DNA of 64,000 nt. It comes from Dokdonella_A sp046347015. GTDB taxonomy: Bacteria > Pseudomonadota > Gammaproteobacteria > Xanthomonadales > Rhodanobacteraceae. A program made the position numbers and the translations under genes. Numbering within the stretch: the stretch's first letter is position 1; each line of letters begins with the position of its first letter. Shown one piece after another: positions 28,631-36,015 of the stretch. The stretch spans positions 62,001 to 126,000 of the forward strand of contig JAXMHA010000002.1 of the NCBI GenBank assembly GCA_046347015.1, read 5' to 3'. A model generated the notes under the pieces. It searched no databases. It had not been told where the DNA came from and was given only the letters and a program-made list of their open reading frames with translations.

Positions 28631-29096
28631 GCGCACGTCCGATCGCGAAGTCGTGGTCACCCGCACCTTCGACGCGCCCGCGCGCCTCGTGTTCGAGGCG
28701 TGGACCAAACCCGAGCTGTTCAAGCAATGGTGGGTGCCGCGGTCGATGGGCATGACGCTGCGTTCGTGCGAGCTGGACGTGCGCACCGGCGGCAAGTACC
28801 GCCTCGTGTTCGGCGAGGACCCCACAAACGCGATGGCCTTCTTCGGCAAGTACCTCGACGTGGTGCCGAACCAGCGCATCGTCTGGACGAACGAGGAAAG
28901 CGGTGCCGACGGCTCCGTCACCACCGTCACCCTCGAAGAGAAGAACGGCAAGACGACGCTCGTGCTGCGCGAGCTCTACCCCACGAAGGAAGCGCTCGAC
29001 GCCGCCGGCACCGGCGCGCAGGACGTCATGAGCGAGACGTTCGGGCAACTCGACGAACTGCTCGCCTCGCTGCCCGCCACTCCCGCACGGTCGTGA
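28611..29096 (+). CDS. SRPBCC (AHSA1/START-like) domain protein
   Basis: 161 aa from ATG 28611, preceded by GGGAGGACCGC. START-like fold: VVVTRTFDAPARLVFEAWTK (first strand and helix), LFKQWWVPRSMGMTL, SCELDVRTGGKYRLVF, FGKYLDVVPNQRIVWTNE and ETFGQLDELLASL (C-terminal helix). These small proteins bind hydrophobic ligands in a central cavity; the ligand is unknown. Its cistron overlaps the ArsR-type regulator, suggesting it is induced by the ligand the regulator senses. The pair sits with two VOC genes between rfbC and rfbD. Confidence 0.9.
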   Translation: MNHTTVERTSDREVVVTRTFDAPARLVFEAWTKPELFKQWWVPRSMGMTLRSCELDVRTGGKYRLVFGEDPTNAMAFFGKYLDVVPNQRIVWTNEESGADGSVTTVTLEEKNGKTTLVLRELYPTKEALDAAGTGAQDVMSETFGQLDELLASLPATPARS

Positions 29097-29403
29097 CGCT
29101 GTCGACGCCCGACTCGACCAGCCTGCGCGGGTTCACGTCTGGCGCCTCGACACGCCACGGGGTTCGTGAAGACAACCAGCGCCACGTCCGATGCGGCACC
29201 GGGAATCCGGCGCGGCGAACATCGACACGAGAGTCTCCACTTCCCCCGAGGACTAGGTCCGAGGTGACCCGCGTGAGCCCGCGCAACGAGTGGGCGATTG
29301 CCGGTTCTGGTCACGCACGCAAAACCGAGGGCATAACAGCCTCGGTTGGGAAGTCGCGGCGACCGCGCCTTCGCGAACAGGGCACCTTTCGGTGAAGGAG
29401 CGA
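29097..29403. other. 307-bp gene-free stretch between the SRPBCC gene and rfbC
   Basis: No convincing coding sequence on either strand. Apart from the hairpin at 29323-29347 I see nothing recognisable. Frame-by-frame translation gives only Arg-rich shadow text. Confidence 0.6.
29323..29347 (-). terminator. Rho-independent-like terminator of rfbBAC
   Basis: 8-bp arms AACCGAGG (29323-29330) and CCTCGGTT (29340-29347) with a 9-nt loop. Read on the minus strand the stem ends in GGTTTTGCG, giving a short U-tract. It lies 57 bp beyond the rfbC stop, so it should end the rfbBAC transcript before rfbD. Confidence 0.6.
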
Positions 29404-29961
29404 TCAGGCCGGATACGCCGGCAACCCCGATCGCGGTACATCGGCGAGAAACGGCGCCGCGGCATCCTTGTCCGACAAGGTCGGCGCGGCGATCGGCCAG
29501 TCGATCGCGAGTGACGCGTCGTTCCAGCGGATTCCTGAATCGCAAGCGGCGTCGTAAAGCGCGGTGCACTGATAGACGAACGTCGCCGCATCGGACAAGA
29601 CGACGAAGCCGTGCGCGAATCCTTCGGGTATCCAGAAGTGCCGCTTGTTGTCGGCCGACAACACGGCCGCGGCCCACTGCCCGAACGTCGGCGATCCGTG
29701 GCGGATGTCGACGGCGACGTCGTACACCTCGCCTTCGAGAACGTTGACCAGCTTGCCTTGCGGGTTCGGCCACTGGTAATGCAGTCCGCGCAGGACGCCG
29801 TGCGTGGAATGCGAGACGTTGGTCTGCACGAAGCCGCGCGGCAATTCGGCCGCAGCGAATTTCGCCGCATTGAAGCTCTCGAAGAACCAGCCGCGCGAAT
29901 CGCCGTGCACGCGCGGTTCGATGACGACGCAACCCGGCAACGGCGTCGGACGCACCTTCAT
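29404..29961 (-). CDS. rfbC: dTDP-4-dehydrorhamnose 3,5-epimerase
   Basis: 185 aa from ATG 29961, which overlaps the rfbA stop (ATGA). The cupin-fold enzyme epimerises C3 and C5 of dTDP-4-keto-6-deoxyglucose. Visible: MKVRPTPLPGCVVIEPRVHG, DSRGWFFESFNAAKF, the catalytic-His block VSHSTHGVLRGLHYQWPNPQ (His in GLHYQ), LVNVLEGEVYDVAVDIR, HFWIPEGFAHGFVVLSD and YQCTALYDAACDSGIRWND. Length and motifs match RmlC. Last gene of rfbBAC. Confidence 0.96.
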   Translation of the reverse strand: MKVRPTPLPGCVVIEPRVHGDSRGWFFESFNAAKFAAAELPRGFVQTNVSHSTHGVLRGLHYQWPNPQGKLVNVLEGEVYDVAVDIRHGSPTFGQWAAAVLSADNKRHFWIPEGFAHGFVVLSDAATFVYQCTALYDAACDSGIRWNDASLAIDWPIAAPTLSDKDAAAPFLADVPRSGLPAYPA

Positions 29962-30845
29962 CGGGTGGCACCCTGTTCGAGCATCCGCAACAAATACTGG
30001 CCATAGCCATTCTTCGCCAGCGGTGCGGCAAGGCGCTCGACCTGCGCCGCATCGATCCAGCCCTGCTGGAACGCGACTTCCTCCGGGCAGCACACCTTGA
30101 GGCCCTGCCGCTTCTCGATCGTCTCGATGAAGTTCGAGGCTTCGACCAGCGATTCGTGCGTGCCGGTGTCGAGCCAGGCGTAGCCGCGGCCGAGGCGTTC
30201 GAGCCGCAGGTTTCCGGCCTCGAGGTAACGCCGGTTGAGGTCGGTGATCTCGTACTCGCCGCGCGCGGAAGGTGCGAGGGCCGCCGCGTGTTCGCAGACG
30301 TCACCGTCGTAGAAATAGAGTCCCGTCACGGCCCAGTTCGAACGTGGCTTCGAAGGTTTCTCCTCGAGCGCGATCACGCGACCCACCGAATCGAACTCGG
30401 CGACACCGTAGCGTTCCGGGTCGCTGACCCAGTAGCCGAATACCGTCGCGCCGCTGTGGCTCGCTGCGGCGTTCGCGAGCTGCGCCGTCAGGCCGTGGCC
30501 ATGGAAGATGTTGTCGCCGAGCACCAGCGCGCAAGGTTCGCCCGCGACGAAATCCCGCCCGATGTGGAATGCCTGCGCGAGGCCGTCCGGCGAGGGTTGC
30601 ACCGCGTAGCGGATCGCGATGCCCCACTGCGATCCGTCGCCGAGCAGGCGCTGGAACAAGGCCTGCTCATGCGGCGTGTTGATGACCAGCACGTCGCGGA
30701 TGCCGGCCAGCATCAGCGTCGACAGCGGGTAGTAGATCATCGGCTTGTCGTAGACCGGCAGCAGTTGCTTGCTGACCGCCTGCGTCAGCGGATAAAGCCG
30801 GGTGCCGGAGCCACCGGCGAGGATGATGCCGCGTCGCGTCGACAC
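29958..30845 (-). CDS. rfbA: Glucose-1-phosphate thymidylyltransferase
   Basis: 295 aa from a GTG at 30845 (GTG-TCG-ACG-CGA), one base after the rfbB TGA, with GGGAG in the end of rfbB. First step of dTDP-L-rhamnose synthesis: dTTP + Glc-1-P. Signature GIILAGGSGTRLYPLTQAVS with KQLLPVYDKPMIYYPLSTLM, then LVLGDNIFHGHGL (metal-binding Asp), VIALEEKPSKPRSNWAVTGL and GYAWLDTGTHESL. It is the standard RmlA length. The longer in-frame extension upstream overlaps rfbB and is not homologous. Confidence 0.96.
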   Translation of the reverse strand: MSTRRGIILAGGSGTRLYPLTQAVSKQLLPVYDKPMIYYPLSTLMLAGIRDVLVINTPHEQALFQRLLGDGSQWGIAIRYAVQPSPDGLAQAFHIGRDFVAGEPCALVLGDNIFHGHGLTAQLANAAASHSGATVFGYWVSDPERYGVAEFDSVGRVIALEEKPSKPRSNWAVTGLYFYDGDVCEHAAALAPSARGEYEITDLNRRYLEAGNLRLERLGRGYAWLDTGTHESLVEASNFIETIEKRQGLKVCCPEEVAFQQGWIDAAQVERLAAPLAKNGYGQYLLRMLEQGATR

Positions 30846-30846
30846 G

Positions 30847-31899
30847 TCAGGCTCCCAAACGTTCCATGCGATAGCTCCCGTCGAGCACGCGCGCGACCCA
30901 CGCCTGGTTGTCGAGGTACCAGTCGATGGTGCGTGCGAGGCCCGACTCGAACGTCTCGGTCGGTTGCCAGCCGAGCTCGCGCCGGATGCGCGTCGCGTCG
31001 ATCGCGTAGCGGCGGTCGTGCCCTGGCCGATCGCGTACATACGTGATCAGCATCGCACGCGGCTGGTGGTCGTCGCGTGGCCGGCGCTCGTCGAGCAACG
31101 CGCAGATCGTGCGGACGACCGTGATGTTCTCGCGCTCGGCATTGCCGCCGACGTTGTAGACCTCGCCGGCGCGGCCTTTGGTCAGCACGGTCCGGATCGC
31201 CGCGCAATGATCCTTGACGTACAGCCAGTCGCGCACGTTGCGGCCATCGCCGTAGACCGGCAGCGGATCACCGGCGAGCGCCTTCTGGATCACCAATGGA
31301 ATCAGCTTTTCCGGGAACTGGTACGGCCCGTAGTTGTTCGAGCAGTTCGTCGTCAAGGTCGGCAAGCCATACGTATGATGGAACGCGCGCACCAGGTGAT
31401 CGGACGCCGCCTTCGTCGCCGAGTACGGCGAGTTCGGGCAGTACGGCGATTCCTCCGTGAAACGCCCCACCGGTCCGAGCGAGCCGTACACCTCGTCGGT
31501 CGACACGTGCAGGAAGCGGAACGCGTCCTGCCGTTCCAGCGGCAGCGCGCGCCAGTAGGCGAGCGCGCATTCGAGCAGGTTCAAGGTACCGACGACATTG
31601 GTCTCGACGAAAGCCGCCGGCCCGTCGATCGAGCGGTCGACGTGCGACTCGGCCGCGAAGTTGACGATGGCGTCGGGATGATGGGTCGCCAGCAGGTTTT
31701 CGATGCAGCCGCGATCACCGATATCGCCCTCGACGAACACGTGCTCCGCGTGGTGCCGCACCGCGGCCAGCGTGTCGAGGTTCCCGGCGTACGTCAGCTT
31801 GTCGAGATTGACGATACGCGTGCCGTCGTCGGCCAGCGCGTCGAGCACGAAATTGCCGCCGATGAATCCGGCGCCGCCGGTGACGAGCAGGGTTTTCAT
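30847..31899 (-). CDS. rfbB: dTDP-glucose 4,6-dehydratase
   Basis: 350 aa. Extended SDR: MKTLLVTGGAGFIGGNFVL (NAD-binding), NFAAESHVDRSIDGP, HVSTDEVYGSLGP and the catalytic YSATKAASDHLVRAF (Tyr/Lys). It removes water from dTDP-glucose to give the 4-keto-6-deoxy sugar, the second step of the dTDP-rhamnose pathway. First gene of the minus-strand rfbBAC operon; 91 bp separate its start from the end of ssb, also on the minus strand. Confidence 0.96.
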   Translation of the reverse strand: MKTLLVTGGAGFIGGNFVLDALADDGTRIVNLDKLTYAGNLDTLAAVRHHAEHVFVEGDIGDRGCIENLLATHHPDAIVNFAAESHVDRSIDGPAAFVETNVVGTLNLLECALAYWRALPLERQDAFRFLHVSTDEVYGSLGPVGRFTEESPYCPNSPYSATKAASDHLVRAFHHTYGLPTLTTNCSNNYGPYQFPEKLIPLVIQKALAGDPLPVYGDGRNVRDWLYVKDHCAAIRTVLTKGRAGEVYNVGGNAERENITVVRTICALLDERRPRDDHQPRAMLITYVRDRPGHDRRYAIDATRIRRELGWQPTETFESGLARTIDWYLDNQAWVARVLDGSYRMERLGA

Positions 31900-31990
31900 T
31901 CGGCCCGGCCGCGGGTCGTGGAGAGACGCGCATGGTAACGCGCGCCGACGGCGGATTCAGCGGTCCGACCCCAATCAACAGCCATTCCGG

Positions 31991-32497
31991 TCAGAACGGA
32001 ATGTCGTCGTCCTCGATGTCGCCAACTCCGCCGCCGCCCGCACCGCCACCTGCGGCTGGCGCCCCGGCCGGTGCCGGCGCGGTGCCGCGCGACGGGCGTG
32101 CCCGGAAACCGCCACCCTCGGCGGATTCGCCACGCGGACGCCCGCCGCCACCACCTTCGCCGCCGCCCCCGAGCATCTGCATCTCGTTGGCGATGATGTC
32201 GGTCGTGTAGCGTTCGACGCCTTCACGGTCGGTGTACTTGTCGGTGCGCAGCGAGCCCTCGACGTACACCTGCCGGCCCTTTTTCAGGTACTCGCCGGCG
32301 ATTTCGGCCAGCCGGCCGAAGAACTTCACCCGGTGCCATTCGGTGCGTTCCTGCTGCTCTCCGGTCTGCTTGTCCTTCCACGATTCCGACGTCGCGATCC
32401 GGATCGTCGTGACCGCCGAACCACCCGCCGTGTAGCGGATCTCGGGATCGGCGCCGAGGTTGCCGACCAGGATGACCTTGTTGATGCCGCGTGCCAT
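31991..32497 (-). CDS. ssb: Single-stranded DNA-binding protein
   Basis: 168 aa from ATG 32497. OB-fold (residues 1-110): MARGINKVILVGNLGADPEI, SAVTTIRIATSESWKDK, TEWHRVKFFGRLAEIAGEYL, YVEGSLRTDKYTDREGVERY. Then a Gly/Pro/Ala-rich disordered linker (about 112-158) and the acidic protein-docking tail DIEDDDIPF. It coats ssDNA as a tetramer in replication, repair and recombination. Long upstream reading-frame extensions are spurious. A 7-bp-stem hairpin (32513-32531) is in its leader. Divergent from the prenyl synthase gene. Confidence 0.97.
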   Translation of the reverse strand: MARGINKVILVGNLGADPEIRYTAGGSAVTTIRIATSESWKDKQTGEQQERTEWHRVKFFGRLAEIAGEYLKKGRQVYVEGSLRTDKYTDREGVERYTTDIIANEMQMLGGGGEGGGGGRPRGESAEGGGFRARPSRGTAPAPAGAPAAGGGAGGGGVGDIEDDDIPF

Positions 32498-32512
32498 GTT
32501 GCGAGGCTCCGT

Positions 32513-32531
32513 ACGGTGGTTGATCCACCGT
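32513..32531 (-). promoter_or_regulatory. Leader hairpin just upstream of ssb
   Basis: ACGGTGG (32513-32519) and CCACCGT (32525-32531) pair with a 5-nt loop. On the minus strand the stem ends 15 nt before the ssb ATG, immediately before the GGAG ribosome-binding site. It could affect ssb translation or be part of a promoter; no known motif matches. Confidence 0.35.
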
Positions 32532-32646
32532 TCTGTTGCCGCACACGATACCAGTGGTCCGCGCGCGAAGCATGGACGGGGCGTCCCGGCGCGCTGTCGG
32601 AAAATGCCGCGCCAGCCTGCCGGCCGTTGTCGCCCGCCTTCGCCCG

Positions 32647-32652
32647 TATAAT
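32647..32652 (+). promoter_or_regulatory. Candidate -10 box (TATAAT) upstream of the prenyl synthase gene
   Basis: A perfect TATAAT 41 bp before the GTG chosen as start. No good -35 lies at 16-18 bp (TTGTCG is 14 bp away). The implied transcription start, about 32659, leaves a leader of roughly 29 nt to the GTG at 32688 and only 5 nt to the GTG at 32664, which favours the later start. Confidence 0.4.
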
Positions 32653-32687
32653 CCACGCTTTGAGTGCGCTGCCCGGGAAAGCCTCGC

Positions 32688-33695
32688 GTGCCGACCATCG
32701 CCCCCGTTCATCCTGCCGCCGCCACCGATGGCCGTGTCGGGGCGCTCGCGCAGGTCGCGCCGGAAATGGCCGAGGTCGACGCGCTGATCCGCCGCCGCCT
32801 CGCGTCCGACGTGGTGCTGGTCAACCAGGTGGCCGAGCACATCGTCGCCGGCGGCGGCAAGCGCCTGCGGCCGGCTTTGCACCTCCTGGCCGCGCACGCC
32901 GCGGGATACCGCGGCAATGAGCACATCCAGCTCGCGGCGGTCATCGAGTTCATCCACACCGCGACGCTGCTGCACGACGACGTCGTCGATGAATCGGACC
33001 TGCGCCGCGGCCGGCGCACCGCGAACGCGCTGTGGGGCAACGCCGCCAGCGTGCTGGTCGGCGATTTCCTGTATTCGCGGTCGTTCCAGATGATGGTGGA
33101 ACTGGAACGCCCGGCGGTGATGCGGATCCTCGCCGACACCACCAACCGGATTGCCGAAGGCGAGGTGCTGCAGCTCCTCAACATCAACAATCCCGATACC
33201 GGTGTCGACGCCTATCTCGACGTGATCGAACGCAAGACCGCGGTGCTGTTCGCCGCGGCGACGCGGCTTGGCGCGGAGCTCGGAGGACTGGCACCGAGCG
33301 CCGAGGACGCGCTCGAACGCTACGGTCTCGCGCTCGGCTTCGCGTTCCAGATCGCGGATGACATGCTCGACTACGTCGCCGATGCGGGCACGCTCGGCAA
33401 GAACATCGGCGCCGACCTCGCCGAAGGCAAGCCGACGTTGCCGCTGATCCACGCGATCGCGCACAGCCCGCCCGCACAAGCTGCGGAGCTCCGGCAGGCG
33501 ATCGTGCACGGCGGCCGCGAACACCTCGATGCGGTGCTGGAGGCAGTGCGCGCGACGGATGCGCTTGCGCTAACCTCGGCCACCGCACACCAGTATGCCG
33601 CCACGGCCCGCGATGCGCTCACCGTGTTGCCCGCGTCCGCGGCGCGCGATGCCCTGGCGGACCTCGCCGATTACGCGGTCGACCGCAGCGCCTGA
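32688..33695 (+). CDS. ispB: Long-chain polyprenyl (octaprenyl-type) diphosphate synthase
   Basis: 335 aa from GTG 32688 (VPTIAPVHPA); another GTG at 32664 is in frame. Trans-prenyltransferase with both Asp-rich motifs: LLHDDVVDESDLRRG (first) and FQIADDMLDYVAD (second), plus GGGKRLRPALHLL and IAEGEVLQLLNINN. It elongates FPP with IPP to the side chain of ubiquinone. Chain length cannot be read with certainty; octaprenyl is usual for this family in gammaproteobacteria. It is divergent from ssb; the shorter-chain ispA lies at 49.3 kb. Confidence 0.92.
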   Translation: MPTIAPVHPAAATDGRVGALAQVAPEMAEVDALIRRRLASDVVLVNQVAEHIVAGGGKRLRPALHLLAAHAAGYRGNEHIQLAAVIEFIHTATLLHDDVVDESDLRRGRRTANALWGNAASVLVGDFLYSRSFQMMVELERPAVMRILADTTNRIAEGEVLQLLNINNPDTGVDAYLDVIERKTAVLFAAATRLGAELGGLAPSAEDALERYGLALGFAFQIADDMLDYVADAGTLGKNIGADLAEGKPTLPLIHAIAHSPPAQAAELRQAIVHGGREHLDAVLEAVRATDALALTSATAHQYAATARDALTVLPASAARDALADLADYAVDRSA

Positions 33696-33719
33696 CGTGC
33701 CTGTGGGGGCGGGTCCGAA

Positions 33720-33741
33720 CGGCGGGTAGAGACCCGCCCTG
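33720..33741. repeat. REP-like hairpin in a convergent intergenic gap
   Basis: GGCGGGT (33721-33727) and ACCCGCC (33732-33738) with loop AGAG, preceded by GGGGGCGGGTCC. The core GACCCGCCCTGCGAC resembles REP-type palindromes common in Xanthomonadales. It separates ispB (plus, ending 33695) from the dienelactone hydrolase gene (minus, ending 33770) and could terminate both. Confidence 0.45.
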
Positions 33742-33769
33742 CGACGGCGACATCCGGTGACGACACCAG

Positions 33770-34549
33770 TCAGTTCGCGAACGAGTCGGAGAGCCAGAAG
33801 TGCATCAGCCGGTACGCACGCGCCGCGATCTTCGCGTCGTAGCGGCAGCCGGGCGAGTTGTCTCCGACCTCGGTGAAGCAATGCACCGCATGGCCGAAGA
33901 CGACGAACTGCCAGTCGGCGGGGCTGTTGCCCATCTCCCGTTCGAACGCCGGGGCGTCGGGCATCGTGCCACGGTCGTCGGCGCCGTTCATGGCCAGCAC
34001 GCGGGCGCGGATGTTCCGCGCGAGCAGCGGGTTGTCGGTCGAGAGCCCACCGTGGAAGCTCACGACCGCGGCAACGGCGGCGCCCGAGCGCGCAAGATCG
34101 AGTACCGCCGAACCGCCGAAACAGAAGCCGATCGCCGCAATGCGCGCCGGGTCGATCGGTGCCGACTTCTCTTGCGCGCGGAGCTGGTCCAACGCCGCAT
34201 TGACGCGCGAGCGCATCAGTTTGCGGTCGGCGTACAGGGGCTTGATCGCCGCCTCGGCGCCCGCGTTGTCGGCCGGGCGCACGCCCTTGCCGTACATGTC
34301 GCCGAGGAAGATCACGTACTCCTTGCCAGCGATCGACTTGGCCTTGGCGACGGCGTCCGTGCCGATGCCGTACCAGTTCGGGATCATCAGCAGGCCGGGG
34401 CGCTTCGCGCTGCTCGCGTCGTCGTAAACGAGTACCCCCTGGTAGGCCTGGTCGCCGATCGTGTAGTCCACGTTCCGGGCCACCATCGCGGCGTGCACGG
34501 AGCCCGCGGCGCACAGCAACACTGCCAGAAAGATCGGTCGCATCGTCAT
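33770..34549 (-). CDS. Exported dienelactone hydrolase-family protein
   Basis: 259 aa; start MTMRPIFLAVLL (two in-frame ATGs, 34549 and 34543). Signal peptide to about SVHA. Alpha/beta hydrolase with a Cys nucleophile in IGFCFGGSAVLDL, Asp in MNGADDRGTMPD and His in FGHAVHCFTE: the Cys-Asp-His triad of dienelactone hydrolases. Early text PGLLMIPNWYGIGTDAV is also typical. The natural ester or lactone substrate is unknown, and the export signal argues for a periplasmic role rather than aromatic degradation. It follows murD2 by 80 bp on the same strand. Confidence 0.88.
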   Translation of the reverse strand: MTMRPIFLAVLLCAAGSVHAAMVARNVDYTIGDQAYQGVLVYDDASSAKRPGLLMIPNWYGIGTDAVAKAKSIAGKEYVIFLGDMYGKGVRPADNAGAEAAIKPLYADRKLMRSRVNAALDQLRAQEKSAPIDPARIAAIGFCFGGSAVLDLARSGAAVAAVVSFHGGLSTDNPLLARNIRARVLAMNGADDRGTMPDAPAFEREMGNSPADWQFVVFGHAVHCFTEVGDNSPGCRYDAKIAARAYRLMHFWLSDSFAN

Positions 34550-34629
34550 GTCGGCTTTCCTCGCGGGTGCGGGAACGCGATGGTACCGCCGTGGAACGGC
34601 AACGCGCAGCGCGCGGCGATCCGAAGCGA

Positions 34630-36015
34630 TCAGGCGATGCCGAGGCCGGGAATGCCGTCGTCGCCGGTGCCGTCGAAGCCGGCGAGCGCAGCGAACGCGC
34701 GTCCGCGTTCTGCGTAGTCGACGAACTGGTCGAAACTCGGTGCACCGGGCGACAGCAGCACGACGTCCGCGTGCGCGCGGATGGCGAGGGCTGTCGCCGC
34801 GGCGAGATCCTCCAATTCGCGCACGGCGCACCCGACGGACGCAGCACGCAGCGCGGCGGCGATGCGCGGCCCGTTGGCACCCTGCGCGATGACTTCGATG
34901 TCGCGGCGCTCCCGGACGGCACGCGCAAAGCCGCTCCAGTCGACGCCACGCTCATGTCCACCGACGATGACGGCCGTCCGCCCGTTCCCGCCGACGCTGG
35001 ACAAGCCCGCCAGCGTCGCCGCCGGCGTGGTGCTGATCGAATCGTCGATGTAGCGCGTACCGTCGCGCTCGCCGACGAACTGCAACCGGTGCGGCAAGCC
35101 GCGGAAAGACGCCAGGCTGCGTGCCGCCTCGGCCGCCGTCCGGACGTCGAACGCGAGCCGCGCATCGAGCGCCGCCAGCGCGGCGCACGCGTTCATCCGG
35201 TTGTGGTGTCCGGGAACGCGCAATGACGCGCCGAACGCAGGGTCGACGACCGAGTGCCCGCGCGCGATCGCGCCGCTGCCATCGACATGCCAGCCGTCGC
35301 GGCCGCCGAACTCGATTCGACGCGGATGGGTCTGCGTGCGCCGCCGCACCTCATCCTGGTCCGCGCCGATGACGAGGGTGCGCGCGGCATCGACAAGCCG
35401 CAACTTGTCGGCGACATAGCGTTCGCGCGAACCGTGCCAGTCGAGGTGTTCCTCGTGCAGGTTGGTGACGACGCCGACGTCGACCGGACCCGCATCGCCG
35501 GCCTGGAAGCTCGACAACTCGATGACCCACAGCGCGGCATGCTGCCCGAGCAAATCGAGCAGCGGCATGCCGATGTTGCCCGCGAGCGCCGTGCGCATGC
35601 CGAGCACGCGGCCGACGTGCGCGATCATCGCGCTGGTGGTGCTCTTGCCCTTGGTGCCGGTGACGGCGATCGCGCGGGCCTGCGGATTCTCGCCGAACCA
35701 CAGCGCTGTGCCGGATGTGAACACGGTGCCGCGTGCCGCCGCCGCGGCGATCTCGGGCCGGTACATGCTGATGCCGGGTGACTTCACGACGACGTCGAAC
35801 GCCGCCAACGCATCGGCGTCGGGTGGGTTGCCCCTTGACACCACGCCCGCTTCCGGTGGCGCCGTCGCGGCAACGCGCTCGGCTTCGGCGGCCGTGCAGA
35901 ACACCGTGACTGGCTGATCGGGAAGCCGGGCCCGCAACGCCGTCAGCGCCGCCCGGCCTTCTCGCCCGAAGCCCCAGACCGCAATCCGCCGGGCCGCGAG
36001 TTCAGTGAAGCGCAT
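34630..36015 (-). CDS. murD2: UDP-N-acetylmuramoyl-L-alanine--L-glutamate ligase
   Basis: 461 aa from MRFTELAARRIAVWGFGREG; longer in-frame sequence overlaps murL. Mur ligase: N-terminal Rossmann-like domain (VKSPGISMYRPEI), ATP-binding VTGTKGKSTTSAMIAHV, central TNLHEEHLDWHGSRERYV, VPGHHNRMNACAALAAL and C-terminal FVGERDGTRYIDDSISTTPA. By sequence alone it is a MurD homologue. Its overlap (14 bp) with murL identifies it as MurD2, which in Xanthomonas oryzae adds L-Glu rather than D-Glu to UDP-MurNAc-L-Ala. That specificity is inferred from context. Confidence 0.88.
   Translation of the reverse strand: MRFTELAARRIAVWGFGREGRAALTALRARLPDQPVTVFCTAAEAERVAATAPPEAGVVSRGNPPDADALAAFDVVVKSPGISMYRPEIAAAAARGTVFTSGTALWFGENPQARAIAVTGTKGKSTTSAMIAHVGRVLGMRTALAGNIGMPLLDLLGQHAALWVIELSSFQAGDAGPVDVGVVTNLHEEHLDWHGSRERYVADKLRLVDAARTLVIGADQDEVRRRTQTHPRRIEFGGRDGWHVDGSGAIARGHSVVDPAFGASLRVPGHHNRMNACAALAALDARLAFDVRTAAEAARSLASFRGLPHRLQFVGERDGTRYIDDSISTTPAATLAGLSSVGGNGRTAVIVGGHERGVDWSGFARAVRERRDIEVIAQGANGPRIAAALRAASVGCAVRELEDLAAATALAIRAHADVVLLSPGAPSFDQFVDYAERGRAFAALAGFDGTGDDGIPGLGIA

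Noticed and set aside
31991..32698. Longer ssb start at 32698
   Set aside because: The added N-terminal residues are not SSB-like; MARGINKVILVG at 32497 is the standard start.
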